A stretch of DNA of 64,000 nucleotides from Hyphomicrobium sp. CS1BSMeth3 (GCF_900117415.1 NZ_FPEI01000006.1:2356001-2420000); one strand, 5' to 3'; shown: positions 17,387 through 26,822, counted from the first letter of the stretch. Numbers and translations: made by a program. The notes: generated by a model from the sequence alone, not told the origin.

Positions 17387-18277
17387 TCAGCTCGCGGCGA
17401 CCAGCTCAGGATTGTCGTTGATGGAGTCCATATCCTGCGTGGTCACGCGCCTCAGATCGCGGCGATACTTCGCGTCGTCATAGCGCCGGCCGCGATGAAG
17501 CGTGCAGCGATTGTCCCACATGACGAGATCGCCGACCTGCCACTGATGCGAATGGACGAAGCGCTTGTCCGTCGCGTGCTCGGTCAGATCGAGGAGCAGC
17601 AGGCGGCCTTCAGGATAGGGCCAGTCGATGATGTGGGAGGCGTGCGAGCCCATGTAGAGCGTCTTGCGCCCCGAACCCGGATGCACGCGCACGAGCGGAT
17701 GGCGCACGGACGGGAGCGCCGCGCGCTCGGACTCCGTGTAGTCGGTATGGCCGAGAATGCCGCGCGACGTGAAGATCGAATGCTCGGTGGAGAGGCCGTC
17801 GATCGTTGCTTTGGTCTCATCATCCAGCGCGTCATATGCCGCGCGCAGATCGGCGAACTGGGTGTCACCGCCCGCCGGCGGCACGACATGCGCGTGCAGC
17901 ATCGAGATGGCGCCGGAAATCGGCCGGAACGAGGCATCCGAGTGCCAGAGCTGATTGCCGAGCCCGTCGAGACGGCGATGGTCGTCGCGGGCGCGCAGCT
18001 CGTTCTTGACATTGAGGTTCGAGATGTCGGCGATCTCGGCGTGCTGGAGACGGTGCCCGGCACGATGGTTCCGCGGTGGCGCGACACTGCCGAACGTGCG
18101 GCCGAGCGCCAGAAGCTGATCGTCGTCGAGCGACTGGCCGTGAAAGACCAGCACCGCGTAGGTGTTGATGGCATCGTTGATGGTGCTGACCGTCTCGGGA
18201 CCGAGCGGGCGCGAAAGATCGACGCCGCTCACTTCGGCGACAAAGAGCGGGTGAAGCTGACGAATGCTGATGGCCAT
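17387..18277 (-). CDS. TauD/TfdA family Fe(II)/2-oxoglutarate dioxygenase
   Basis: A 296-aa dioxygenase. The iron triad is H112/D114 in QLWHSDASF and a distal His in CTLHRGRRYD; the 2-oxoglutarate arginine is in YRRDLRRVT near the C-terminus. The N-terminal FVAEVSGVDLSRPLGPETV and VLVFHGQSLDDDQLLALGRTFG are characteristic of the family. The overall sequence looks closer to the 2,4-D dioxygenase-type TfdA/TfdA-alpha branch than to TauD, so an ether or aryloxy acid, or an alkyl sulfonate/sulfate, could be the substrate. It follows the SDR gene by 113 bp on the same strand. Confidence 0.88.
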   Translation of the reverse strand: MAISIRQLHPLFVAEVSGVDLSRPLGPETVSTINDAINTYAVLVFHGQSLDDDQLLALGRTFGSVAPPRNHRAGHRLQHAEIADISNLNVKNELRARDDHRRLDGLGNQLWHSDASFRPISGAISMLHAHVVPPAGGDTQFADLRAAYDALDDETKATIDGLSTEHSIFTSRGILGHTDYTESERAALPSVRHPLVRVHPGSGRKTLYMGSHASHIIDWPYPEGRLLLLDLTEHATDKRFVHSHQWQVGDLVMWDNRCTLHRGRRYDDAKYRRDLRRVTTQDMDSINDNPELVAAS

Positions 18278-18390
18278 TGTCGTTTCCTCATTCGTTTTGT
18301 TTTTTGATCTTGGATGCGCAATTTAAGCATCTCGAAGGCAGTCCTGTCAGCTCGCCTCGACGTCCCTCACGGCAGATCTGCCATGAGAGC

Positions 18391-19164
18391 TCAGTCGGCC
18401 GTCCAGCCGCCGTCGATGATCATGGATGTGCCGGTCATGAGAGAAGAGGCATCCGACGCGAGATACACGATCGCGCCGGTGAGATCGCCGACCTGACCGA
18501 GGCGGCCGAGCTTGATCTTCTTCAGGACCTCGTTGCGGAATTGCTCGCTCGCGAGCATGCGGCGCGCGAGCGGCGTCTCGATGAACGTCGGGCAGAGCGT
18601 GTTCACGCGAATGCCGTGCGGCGCGAGATCGACGGCCATGGCGCGCGTCATGCCCTCCATGGCCCATTTCGAGGCGCAGTAGACCGTGCGGGTCGCGGCG
18701 CCGACGTGTCCCATCTGCGAAGACACGTTGATGATCGAGCCGGATCGGCCGGCAGCGGCGAGCTTCTGCGCCACGACCTGCGCGGCGAAATAGGCCGCGC
18801 GCACGTTCAGCGTCATGATCGTGTCGTACTGCTCCTCGGTCACATCGAGGAATGTCACCGGGTTGTTCGTGCCGGCGTTGTTGACGAGGACATCATAGGG
18901 CGCGCGCGCCGCGATCGCCGCACGCAGGCCAGCGGTATCCTTCACGTCGAGCTCGAGGGCATCCGCACTGCGGCCATCGGCTCTCAGCCGCTCAATGGCT
19001 GTATTCAGGTCCGCGGATGGGCGCGCCAGCAGCGTCACGTGAGCACCGAACGCCGCCAAGGCCTCCGCAGCCGCAAGCCCGATGCCGCGGCTGCCGCCCG
19101 TGATCAGGGCACGCTTTCCCGCGAGATCGAAGGATGGAACGGTCGCGGTACTGCTGGCTGTCAT
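18391..19164 (-). CDS. SDR family NAD(P)-dependent oxidoreductase
   Basis: 257 aa, classical short-chain dehydrogenase. Cofactor loop GGSRGIG near residue 23, NNAG in the VLVNNAGTNNP block, catalytic Ser in INVSSQMG, YxxxK as YCASK, and the late PTFIETPLARRM segment. The C-terminal ASSLMTGTSMIIDGGWTAD is the usual end. The preceding acidic residue (LELDVKD) does not decide between NAD and NADP. It lies between bisC (112 bp upstream) and the dioxygenase gene, so a three-gene transcription unit is plausible. Substrate unknown. Confidence 0.9.
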   Translation of the reverse strand: MTASSTATVPSFDLAGKRALITGGSRGIGLAAAEALAAFGAHVTLLARPSADLNTAIERLRADGRSADALELDVKDTAGLRAAIAARAPYDVLVNNAGTNNPVTFLDVTEEQYDTIMTLNVRAAYFAAQVVAQKLAAAGRSGSIINVSSQMGHVGAATRTVYCASKWAMEGMTRAMAVDLAPHGIRVNTLCPTFIETPLARRMLASEQFRNEVLKKIKLGRLGQVGDLTGAIVYLASDASSLMTGTSMIIDGGWTAD

Positions 19165-19276
19165 GGTCGATCCTCGGTCCTCATGCGTCGCGCACGCGCC
19201 GATGCTCGACCGGCCAGACGCGCAAACCGCAAGCTTACTTGCGATCCACGCGCCAGCATAGCGGTGTGCGGTGGGC

Positions 19277-21583
19277 TCAGCTCGCCCGCTCGAGTGGTGG
19301 CGGCGCGAAGACCGTCACCTCTCCCGGATCGCCGTCAAAGCGCTCGACCTCGACGAGCGCCGTGTGCGCGATCGGCCCCTGGCCGAGCTTCGACGTGCCC
19401 TTGTCGGGCGTCAGCATGTTCGGATTGCCGTGCTTGTCGAGCGCGCCAATGCGGCCCGGCTCCGTGGGATCGTACCACGCACCGGTCGCGAGGCGGATGA
19501 CGCCCGGCAGAAGACCATCGGAGAGCACGGCCGTTGCCAGCGTCGCACCACGCTCGTTGAAGACGCGGACGATGTCGTGCTCGGCAATGCCGCGGCGCTC
19601 GGCATCCTCGGGATGGATGAGCACGGGCTCGCGGCCCTTGACCTTGAGGGAAAGGCTCTCGCCGGCAAAATCCATCTGCGAGTGCAGCTTGCCGGCGGGC
19701 TGGTTCGAGATCATGTGCAGCGGGTAGGTCTTCGCCTTGTCCGAGCCGAGCCACTCGAGCGGCTCCATCCATACGGGATGGCCAGGGCAGTCGTCGTAGC
19801 CGAAGCCCGCGATACGCTCGCTGTAGATCTCGATCTTGCCGGAGGGCGTCTTGAGCTTTCTCGCGTCCGGCTCGGCGCGGAAATCGGCGAGCACGGTGTG
19901 CGCCTTCATGGGCACGGGGCTCTCGGCGTGGCCCTGCTCCCAGAACGCATCGAAGTTCGGAAGCTCCACGCCGGCGCGCGACGCATCCTGGCGCGCGACC
20001 TCGTAGATGTGGCGCAGCCAGTCCATTTCCTCGCGGCCTTCCGTGAAGGCCTTCTCGACGCCGACCTTGCGGGCGAGCGCGCGGAAGATGTCGTAGTCGT
20101 TGCGCGACTCGCCGACGGGATCGACGGCCTTCTTCATGGCGATGATGAAGCGATCGCGCGAGCTCGCGCCGATGTCATTGCGCTCGAGCGTCGTCGTCGC
20201 CGGCAGCACGATGTCGGCAAAGCGGGCGGTCGACGTCCACCAGGGCTCATTGACGATGACCGTCTCCGGTCGCCGCCAGGCCTCGATGAGGCGATTGAGA
20301 TCCTGATGATGGTGGAAGGGATTGCCGCCGCACCAGTAGATCATGCGCGTGTCGGGATAGACGCGGTTCTCGCCATCAAAGTCGTAGGCCTTGCCCGGAT
20401 TGAGCAGCAGGTCCGAGATGCGCGCGACCGGAATGAAACTGCCCGTCGGATTGCTGCCGGCGGAAAGCGCGGGCGCGGAATAGACGGTGACTGGATTGCC
20501 CTGGCCGTGCATGGAGCCATAGCCAAAGCCGAAGCCGCCGCCGGGAAGGCCGACCTGCCCGAGAATGGCGCCGAGCACGGCCGTCATCCAGAAGGTCTGC
20601 TCGCCGTGATCGCCACGCTGGAGCGAGTAGCTCGTTGCGATCATGGTGCGCACCGCCGCCATGCGACGCGCGAGATTGCGGATCGTATCGGCATCGATGC
20701 CGGTGATGGCGGCCGCCCAGTCGGCCGTCTTCGGCACGCCGTCGTCCGTGCCGCGCAGATAGCGCTCGAAGCGCTCGAAGCCGACCGCGTAGCGCGCGAG
20801 GAAATCCCTGTCGTGCAGGCTCTCGCTGACGAGCGTATGCGCGAGCCCGATCATCATGGCGACGTCGGTGTTCGGCCGGATGGGCAGCCACGTCGCGCGC
20901 GCGATCTCGGGCGTGTCGTCGCGCACGGGCGTAATCGAGATGATCTCGACGCCCTTCTCGGCAAGGCGCGCGAGCCAGGGACCGGCCGTGTGCTCACCTG
21001 AACCGCCCGGCTCGACCTGCGCATTCTTCGTGCCGCAGCCGCCGAAGGCGAGGAAGAGCTTCGAGTTCTCGGCAATGCCGTCCCACGAGGAGAGATTTCT
21101 GAGCGTGCGATGATCGCCGAGAATATGCGGCAGGATCGCTAGGCCGGCCGCGAGCGAATAGCTGTGCTTCTGGCCCGTGAAGCCGCCGAAGCAGTTCATG
21201 AAGCGCTGGAGCTGCGTCTTGGCATGATGAAAGCGGCCGGCGCTCGCCCAGCCATAGGAGCCGGCGAAGATCGCCTCGTTGCCGTAGGCCGTCTTGATGC
21301 GCTTGAGCTCGCGCGAAACGATGTCGATGGCCTCATCCCAGGGCACTTCGACGAAGGGCTCGGCGCCGCGGCCCTCGCCGCCCGCCTTGTAGCCCTTTTC
21401 GAGCCAGCTCTTGCGGATGGCCGGCCGCGCGACGCGCACGCCATGATAGAGGGCCTCCGGCATTCCGCGCAGGATCGGCGAGGGATCGGTGTCGCGCGCG
21501 GCGGGCTCGATCTCTACGAGGCGACCGTCCTCGACGATGGCCGTGAAGGCGCCCCAGTGCGAGCCGTGGGTGATCTTGTTCAT
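19277..21583 (-). CDS. bisC: Molybdopterin S/N-oxide reductase, BisC-like
   Basis: A 768-aa member of the DMSO reductase family that binds bis-MGD. The GSYGWASAGRFHHAK block around residues 108-122 is the serine-ligand signature of DMSO/TMAO/biotin-sulfoxide reductases. Further blocks are HILGDHRTLRNL, WDGIAENSKLFLAFGG, ATSYSLQRGDHGEQTFWM, NEPWWTSTARFADIVLP, and the C-terminal MGD domain with SNQPAGKLHSQMDF. It has no Tat signal and no N-terminal Fe-S cysteine motif, so it is a cytoplasmic enzyme like BisC. The ATG at 21583 is favoured over the 43-residue upstream extension because homologues begin there. Possible substrates are methionine or biotin sulfoxide. Confidence 0.88.
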   Translation of the reverse strand: MNKITHGSHWGAFTAIVEDGRLVEIEPAARDTDPSPILRGMPEALYHGVRVARPAIRKSWLEKGYKAGGEGRGAEPFVEVPWDEAIDIVSRELKRIKTAYGNEAIFAGSYGWASAGRFHHAKTQLQRFMNCFGGFTGQKHSYSLAAGLAILPHILGDHRTLRNLSSWDGIAENSKLFLAFGGCGTKNAQVEPGGSGEHTAGPWLARLAEKGVEIISITPVRDDTPEIARATWLPIRPNTDVAMMIGLAHTLVSESLHDRDFLARYAVGFERFERYLRGTDDGVPKTADWAAAITGIDADTIRNLARRMAAVRTMIATSYSLQRGDHGEQTFWMTAVLGAILGQVGLPGGGFGFGYGSMHGQGNPVTVYSAPALSAGSNPTGSFIPVARISDLLLNPGKAYDFDGENRVYPDTRMIYWCGGNPFHHHQDLNRLIEAWRRPETVIVNEPWWTSTARFADIVLPATTTLERNDIGASSRDRFIIAMKKAVDPVGESRNDYDIFRALARKVGVEKAFTEGREEMDWLRHIYEVARQDASRAGVELPNFDAFWEQGHAESPVPMKAHTVLADFRAEPDARKLKTPSGKIEIYSERIAGFGYDDCPGHPVWMEPLEWLGSDKAKTYPLHMISNQPAGKLHSQMDFAGESLSLKVKGREPVLIHPEDAERRGIAEHDIVRVFNERGATLATAVLSDGLLPGVIRLATGAWYDPTEPGRIGALDKHGNPNMLTPDKGTSKLGQGPIAHTALVEVERFDGDPGEVTVFAPPPLERAS

Positions 21584-21691
21584 GGGCAGCGCTCGTCTCC
21601 TCAGGCTCGAAGGCCGTTGCTCGGCTGATATTTTCTCGATTGATGTGTTCCTGTCGAGGCCCTCCTCGCGCATAGGGCCCCCCACACTTGA

Positions 21692-21718
21692 TTGAGCACT
21701 TGAGTTGAGCACTTGAGT
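21692..21718. repeat. 13-bp direct repeat between bisC and hydA
   Basis: TTGAGCACTTGAG occurs twice head to tail (21692-21704 and 21705-21717) in the divergent promoter region, 55 bp before hydA. It might bind a regulator as a tandem site, or be a simple slippage repeat. Confidence 0.6.
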
Positions 21719-21771
21719 TGTCTGGGCCCCGTGACATGATGCCCAGCCAAAGGACGATCCGGGAGGAAACC

Positions 21772-23196
21772 ATGCTCGACATCATCATCCGGGGCGGGGA
21801 TGTCGTCACGCCCGAGGGCGTTACCAAAGCCGATATCGGCATAAAGGGCGAGTCCATTGCCGTGGTGGCGGCGCCGGGCGTGCTCGGGGAGCAGGCGGGC
21901 CGTATCATCGATGCCACGGGGCGAATCGTCATGCCCGGCGGGATCGACCCGCACGTGCACATGCAGCATCCGTTCGCGACGCCGGAAGGTCCGACGTACT
22001 ACACGCGGGGACCCGATCATGTCGGCATGGCGGCCCTTTACGGCGGCACCACGACGCTGATCGACTTCGCCTACATAAACTCGGACACCACGGTCCAGAG
22101 CGGTATCGAAGCGCGCGATACTCAGTTCAAGGGCACAGCCGCGTGCGACTGGGCCTACCACCTCATGCTGCAGTCCGAGCCGCCGGAGGCCGTGGTTCGG
22201 GACCTCGGCGAGGCCATCCAGGCCGGCTATCCGACGGTGAAGATCTTCACGACCAACATCGTGCCGCACAGGAAGGACCGCATGGTCGACCTCGGCGACA
22301 TGTGGGAGGTGTTCAAGGTTCTTGCGAAGCATGGCGGGCTCGGCGTGATCCATGCCGAGGACAACGACCTCGTCATGCACATGTACGCCAAGCTCATCCG
22401 CGAGGGGCGCGCGGGTTTCGAGAACATGGCCGAGGTGCACAGCCAGCTTTCGGAGGACATCAGCTTCCGCCGCGTGATCCGCCTTGCCGAAAGCGTGCCG
22501 GGCTGCGCGCTCTACATGATGCACGTCTCGGCGGCGACTGGCGTCGCCGCAATCCAGGAGGCCCGCGCGAAAGGCCTTCCGATCTACGGCGAGAGCCTGC
22601 ACCAGTACATGCTCTATACCGCCGAGGACTACAAGCGTCCCAACGGGCAGATCTATCACACCTATCCATCGCTCAAGACGAAAGCAGACCAGCAGGCGCT
22701 GTGGACCGGCACGCTCGATGGCGCGATCAACTGCGTCGCCACCGACGATCTCTGCTGCACGCTGCGCGAGAAGACGCTCGGGCGGCGCATCGACGATACG
22801 ACGGGCGGCAACTCCGGCGTCGAGCCGCGCCTCGCCGTCATGTACACGGAGATGGTGACGCGGCGTGGCTATTCACTCTCGCGCTATGTCGATCTCGTCT
22901 CGACGAATGCGGCGAAGATCATGGGCCTCTATCCGCGCAAGGGTGCCATCGCCGTCGGCAGCGACGCCGACATCACGATCCTCGATCCGACGCGGCGCGG
23001 GCAGATCAAGGCCGCCGAGCTGCATCAGACGGACTACACGCCGTGGGAGGGGCACGAGATCAATGCGTGGCCCGTGCTCACCATGCTGCGCGGGACAGTG
23101 AAGGTCGAGGACGGGCGCTATCTCGGCAAGCCTGGGGATGGCGAATATCTCAAGCGCAAAATCCCGAGCGAGATTACTGCCGGACCTCTGCTGTGA
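21772..23196 (+). CDS. hydA: Dihydropyrimidinase / D-hydantoinase
   Basis: 474 aa. Zinc amidohydrolase that opens dihydropyrimidine or hydantoin rings. Metal ligands are visible as DPHVHMQ (two His), the lysine to be carboxylated in PTVKIFTTN, GVIHAED, YMMHVSAA and the Asp of CVATDDLCC. The GGTTTLIDFAY block is also typical. The ATG at 21772 follows a perfect GGGAGGAAACC site. The last 4 bp overlap the next gene (GTGA), starting a tightly packed operon with a small protein and a G3E GTPase. Phenylhydantoinase or other cyclic-amide activity is an alternative. Confidence 0.93.
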   Translation: MLDIIIRGGDVVTPEGVTKADIGIKGESIAVVAAPGVLGEQAGRIIDATGRIVMPGGIDPHVHMQHPFATPEGPTYYTRGPDHVGMAALYGGTTTLIDFAYINSDTTVQSGIEARDTQFKGTAACDWAYHLMLQSEPPEAVVRDLGEAIQAGYPTVKIFTTNIVPHRKDRMVDLGDMWEVFKVLAKHGGLGVIHAEDNDLVMHMYAKLIREGRAGFENMAEVHSQLSEDISFRRVIRLAESVPGCALYMMHVSAATGVAAIQEARAKGLPIYGESLHQYMLYTAEDYKRPNGQIYHTYPSLKTKADQQALWTGTLDGAINCVATDDLCCTLREKTLGRRIDDTTGGNSGVEPRLAVMYTEMVTRRGYSLSRYVDLVSTNAAKIMGLYPRKGAIAVGSDADITILDPTRRGQIKAAELHQTDYTPWEGHEINAWPVLTMLRGTVKVEDGRYLGKPGDGEYLKRKIPSEITAGPLL

Positions 23197-23507
23197 GCGA
23201 CGCGCGCACGAAGAGCATGGACGAGGCGCTGCTCGCGCTGATCGCGTCGAGCCTCACGATGTGGGGACGCTCTGGCAGCGCGCGACAGGACGAGAGCGGC
23301 AACATCATCGTCGAGAGCGAGGCACATGTTGTGCGGATCGCCCGCGCGGCACCGGGCGTGCCCTTCCGATGGTCGATCACGATCGATGGCCGCGAGCGTG
23401 TCGCGAGCTCCGTTACGGGCGCCTTGCGCGTGCTGCGCTCGAGCCTCGATCCTGATTTCCGACCGAGCCGCGTACGCATCGCCCCAATCGAAATCACGCC
23501 GCCATGA
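23193..23507 (+). CDS. Small hypothetical protein between hydA and the G3E GTPase
   Basis: A 104-aa protein I do not recognise. It begins with GTG in the GTGA overlap with hydA (an ATG at 23217 is the alternative) and ends in an ATGA overlap with the GTPase gene, so all three are translationally coupled. Sequence features: an N-terminal helix DEALLALIASSLTMWG, then alternating strands such as VESEAHVVRIARA and FRWSITIDGRERVASS, and a closing FRPSRVRIAPIEITPP. No signal peptide or cysteines. It looks like a compact alpha/beta accessory protein. Confidence 0.7.
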   Translation: MSDARTKSMDEALLALIASSLTMWGRSGSARQDESGNIIVESEAHVVRIARAAPGVPFRWSITIDGRERVASSVTGALRVLRSSLDPDFRPSRVRIAPIEITPP

Positions 23508-24484
23508 TCCCCGTCACGGTCCTGACCGGCTTCCTCGGCAGCGGCAAGACCACCCTGCTCGCGCGCCTGCTCAAGTCACCCGAGCTTGCGCGCACGGCTG
23601 TCATCATCAACGAGTTCGGCGCCGTCGGCATCGACCACGATCTCGTCGAGGCGGGCGAGGAAAGCTTCGTCCAGCTCGAGACGGGGTGCCTCTGCTGCAC
23701 CATCCGCGGCGATCTCGAGGCAACCATGGCGGACCTCGTCACGCGCCGGAGCCGTGGCGCCGTTCCCGCCTTCGAGCGCATCGTGATCGAGACGAGCGGC
23801 CTCGCCGATCCGGCCCCCATTCTGAATGCGATCATGAGCGAGAGCGCGCGCGGCTCAGGACTCGCCCTTGGCGCTGTCGTCACGACAGTCGATGCCGTGA
23901 CGGGGCTCGCGACGCTCTCTCGTGAAGCCCAGTCCGTTCGGCAGGTCGCGGTCGCGGACCGGCTGATCCTGACGAAGAGCGATCTTGCGGAACAATCCGC
24001 CGATCTTCGCGCGCGTCTCGCGGCGCTCAATCCGCGGGCTGAACTCTCGGAAGCCATATTCGGCGAGATCGATCCCGCGGGCCTTCTCGACTCCGAGCGC
24101 AACCCGATCCGCGATCTCCACGTCCACGCACATCACGCACATTCCGACGACATCCAGTGCATCGCAGTCCGGCGTGATCAGCCCATGCACGCGCTGACAC
24201 TCACGCTATTGCTCGAAGCGCTCGCCGATCATTGCGGCGCAAACCTGCTGCGGCTCAAGGGCATCATCAACATCGCCGAGAGCCCGGACCGCCCCGCTGT
24301 CATCCACGGCGTGCAGCATGTTTTTCATGCGCCTGCGTGGCTCGATCGCTGGCCGTCGACGGATCAGGGCACGCGTGTCGTCATGATCGGCCGCGGCCTT
24401 TCCGAGGGTTGGGTTCTGGATCTCATCGCCGCGATCGAGGCCGAGATCGACGAGTTGGCCGTGCAGCAAACTTCCGCCGGCTGA
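23504..24484 (+). CDS. G3E GTPase, CobW/COG0523 metal chaperone family
   Basis: 326 aa. Walker A GFLGSGKTTLL at the N-terminus, the CxCC metal-site motif GCLCCTIRGDLE, the switch region IVIETSGLADPAPI, and the guanine-specificity segment LILTKSDLAE, followed by a CobW_C domain. A His-rich loop (HVHAHHAHSDD, near residue 205) could hold zinc or another metal. COG0523 proteins deliver metals to partner enzymes. The coupled upstream gene encodes a zinc-type amidohydrolase, so metal insertion into HydA is the natural hypothesis. Confidence 0.9.
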   Translation: MIPVTVLTGFLGSGKTTLLARLLKSPELARTAVIINEFGAVGIDHDLVEAGEESFVQLETGCLCCTIRGDLEATMADLVTRRSRGAVPAFERIVIETSGLADPAPILNAIMSESARGSGLALGAVVTTVDAVTGLATLSREAQSVRQVAVADRLILTKSDLAEQSADLRARLAALNPRAELSEAIFGEIDPAGLLDSERNPIRDLHVHAHHAHSDDIQCIAVRRDQPMHALTLTLLLEALADHCGANLLRLKGIINIAESPDRPAVIHGVQHVFHAPAWLDRWPSTDQGTRVVMIGRGLSEGWVLDLIAAIEAEIDELAVQQTSAG

Positions 24485-24634
24485 TCTTGGCTCTAACAAC
24501 CTCACATCATTGTGTTTCGATGTTAGATGCCGACCGCCATACTTCGCGTCACAAGTGACTACTATAGATTCCACATGGCGCCGATCCGTTTGATCGGGGC
24601 GCTTCGCCAACACTTGGACGGGACCGACGCACGA

Positions 24635-26809
24635 ATGAGCGGAGTGTTTGAGCGCAAGAGCTGGCGGCATCCCGCGCTCTGGATGTCGACATTCGTGGCT
24701 CTATGCGCCGGTGCGTCCGTCGCCAGTGCGCAGGAGAGTGCGCCGGTCACGAGCCCGCGCGTTACCGCGACGCTCATCAGCGACGCCGCGTCTGTGGCGC
24801 CCGGTCAGACCTTCCGCGTGGGCCTGCGCCAAAGGCTCGCCCCTCACTGGCACACGTACTGGAAGAACTCGGGCGATGCCGGCGCGCCCCCGGAGATTCG
24901 ACTGAACCTGCCGAAGGGCGCGACGGCCGGCGAAATCATCTGGCCAGGACCGGACCGCATCCCGGCTGGTCCGATCATGAGCTACGGCTACGAGAACGAG
25001 ATCGTCTTCCCCATTCGTGTGACGGTGCCGAGCGACGCCGCGCCGGGCCAGACATTGAGCGTGAGCGCCGATGCCGAATGGCTCGTCTGCGAGAAGGAAT
25101 GCATTCCCGAGCAGGGCAGCTTCATACTGGATATCCCGATCAGCAGCGCGGGGACGCCCGCTGGCGATGACATCGGCGCTGCCTTCGCTATTGCCGATGC
25201 GCGCAAGCCCTTGCCGGGCCCGTGGAGCGCGAAACTGGCCAGTGAGGGGGATGCACTCGCGCTGACGGTCGAGGGCGCGGATCTCACGCAGGCCGCGGTG
25301 AAGAGTGCGTACTTCTATCCGGCCTCGTGGGGCGTTGCGGACCATGCGGCACCGCAGCAGCTTTCGCTCACGGATGGGACGCTCACGCTCGCGCTGACCA
25401 AGGGGCAGACGTTCAATCCCGATGCCAAGGCTGAGGGGCTGCTTGCTATCACGGACGGCGGCGGCGTGACGCGCTGGTTCGAGATCAGCCCGAGCATCTC
25501 CGGCGCGCCTGCGGGTGGCGCGGCCCCTTCATCGCTGATCGAGAGCCTGCCGCTCTGGCAGACCGCGCTCTTTGCCTTTATTGGCGGCCTCATTCTCAAT
25601 CTCATGCCCTGCGTCTTCCCGGTGCTCGCGATCAAGGCGACGGCTGTCGCAAGGCTCTCGGGCGGAGAGCTGCGCGAGGTTCGGCTCGCGGGCGCGTACT
25701 ACACGCTCGGCGTCGTCGTCGCCTTCACGGCACTGGCGGCGGCTCTGCTTGCCGTGCGCGCCGGAGGCACGGCCGTGGGCTGGGGCTTTCAATTCCAATC
25801 GCCGCTGTTCGTCGCCGGCATGAGCTGGCTGCTGCTGGCCATCGGCTTGAACCTGTCGGGCGTCTACGAGATCGGCCTCGGCGTCACGGGCACCGGCCAG
25901 GGCCTCACACAGAAGTCCGGCCATGCCGGCAGCTTCTTCACCGGCCTGCTCGCCGTTGTCCTCGCGACGCCCTGCACAGCGCCGTTCATGGGCGTTGCCG
26001 TCGGCACGGCGCTCTCGGCATCCGTCCTCGTTTGCCTGCTCATCTTCCTCGCCATGGGGCTCGGCCTTGCCGCGCCCTACGCACTGCTGACGCTCTTCCC
26101 CGCGCTCGCGCGCGCTCTGCCGCGTCCGGGTCCATGGATGCTGCGCCTGCGCCAGGCCATGGCGTTCCCGATGTACGCCTCGGCGGCGTGGCTCGTCTGC
26201 GTGCTCTCGCAGCAGCTCGGCGATTTCGGCGTGCTGGTGGCACTCTCCGGCGCTCTGCTCGTCGCGCTTGCCGCCTGGATCTACGGCACGGCGCAGCACG
26301 GCACGGGCCGCGGCCTCATTCCACGCGGGCTCGCAGCAGCGGCGATCGCCGGCACATTCGGCCTGCTTCTGCAGCTCGATGGCGCGGCCACGCCCGGCAT
26401 TGCCGCACGCACGCAGGCGAGCGCGGCATCCGCAAACTACGAGCCTTTCACCAACGCGCGCCTCGCGGAGCTTCGCAAGGAAGGCAAGCCGGTGTTCGTC
26501 AACATGACGGCCGCGTGGTGCATCACCTGCCTCGTCAATGAGCGCACGACACTCTCGACGGAAGCCGTGCAGGAGGCCTTCCGCGCCGCGGGCATCACCT
26601 ATCTCAAAGGCGACTGGACGAACCGCAACCCGGAGATCGGCGCCTATCTGCGCTCGTTCAACCGCGATGGCCTGCCCTTCTATGCCTTCTATCCCGCCGG
26701 CGGACGCGAGCCGGCGGTGCTGCCACCCGTCCTGACGGAAGCGATCGTCGTCGGCGAGATCGAGCGCGCGGGCCGATCGGCGCAAACATCCCCTCAACCC
26801 ATCAAATGA
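24635..26809 (+). CDS. DsbD/ScsB-like thiol:disulfide interchange protein
   Basis: About 724 aa. A signal peptide (STFVALCAGASVASA) leads into a periplasmic DsbD-alpha/ScsB-like domain with VCEKECIPE, then a CcdA-type membrane domain of about eight helices holding two functional cysteines (LNLMPCVFPVLAIK and VLATPCTAPFMG), and a C-terminal thioredoxin domain with the redox motif AAWCITC. It carries electrons from cytoplasmic thioredoxin to periplasmic clients. Start candidates are ATG at 24635 (chosen) or 24683; the frame is open from 24527. It is followed at 13 bp by a redoxin gene, its possible client. Confidence 0.9.
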   Translation: MSGVFERKSWRHPALWMSTFVALCAGASVASAQESAPVTSPRVTATLISDAASVAPGQTFRVGLRQRLAPHWHTYWKNSGDAGAPPEIRLNLPKGATAGEIIWPGPDRIPAGPIMSYGYENEIVFPIRVTVPSDAAPGQTLSVSADAEWLVCEKECIPEQGSFILDIPISSAGTPAGDDIGAAFAIADARKPLPGPWSAKLASEGDALALTVEGADLTQAAVKSAYFYPASWGVADHAAPQQLSLTDGTLTLALTKGQTFNPDAKAEGLLAITDGGGVTRWFEISPSISGAPAGGAAPSSLIESLPLWQTALFAFIGGLILNLMPCVFPVLAIKATAVARLSGGELREVRLAGAYYTLGVVVAFTALAAALLAVRAGGTAVGWGFQFQSPLFVAGMSWLLLAIGLNLSGVYEIGLGVTGTGQGLTQKSGHAGSFFTGLLAVVLATPCTAPFMGVAVGTALSASVLVCLLIFLAMGLGLAAPYALLTLFPALARALPRPGPWMLRLRQAMAFPMYASAAWLVCVLSQQLGDFGVLVALSGALLVALAAWIYGTAQHGTGRGLIPRGLAAAAIAGTFGLLLQLDGAATPGIAARTQASAASANYEPFTNARLAELRKEGKPVFVNMTAAWCITCLVNERTTLSTEAVQEAFRAAGITYLKGDWTNRNPEIGAYLRSFNRDGLPFYAFYPAGGREPAVLPPVLTEAIVVGEIERAGRSAQTSPQPIK

Positions 26810-26822
26810 GCAGGAGGACTTC

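Noticed and set aside
19271-21001. 576-codon open frame on the + strand
   Set aside because: Fully antisense to bisC; rich in Arg, Ala, Gly and Asp with no recognisable motif.
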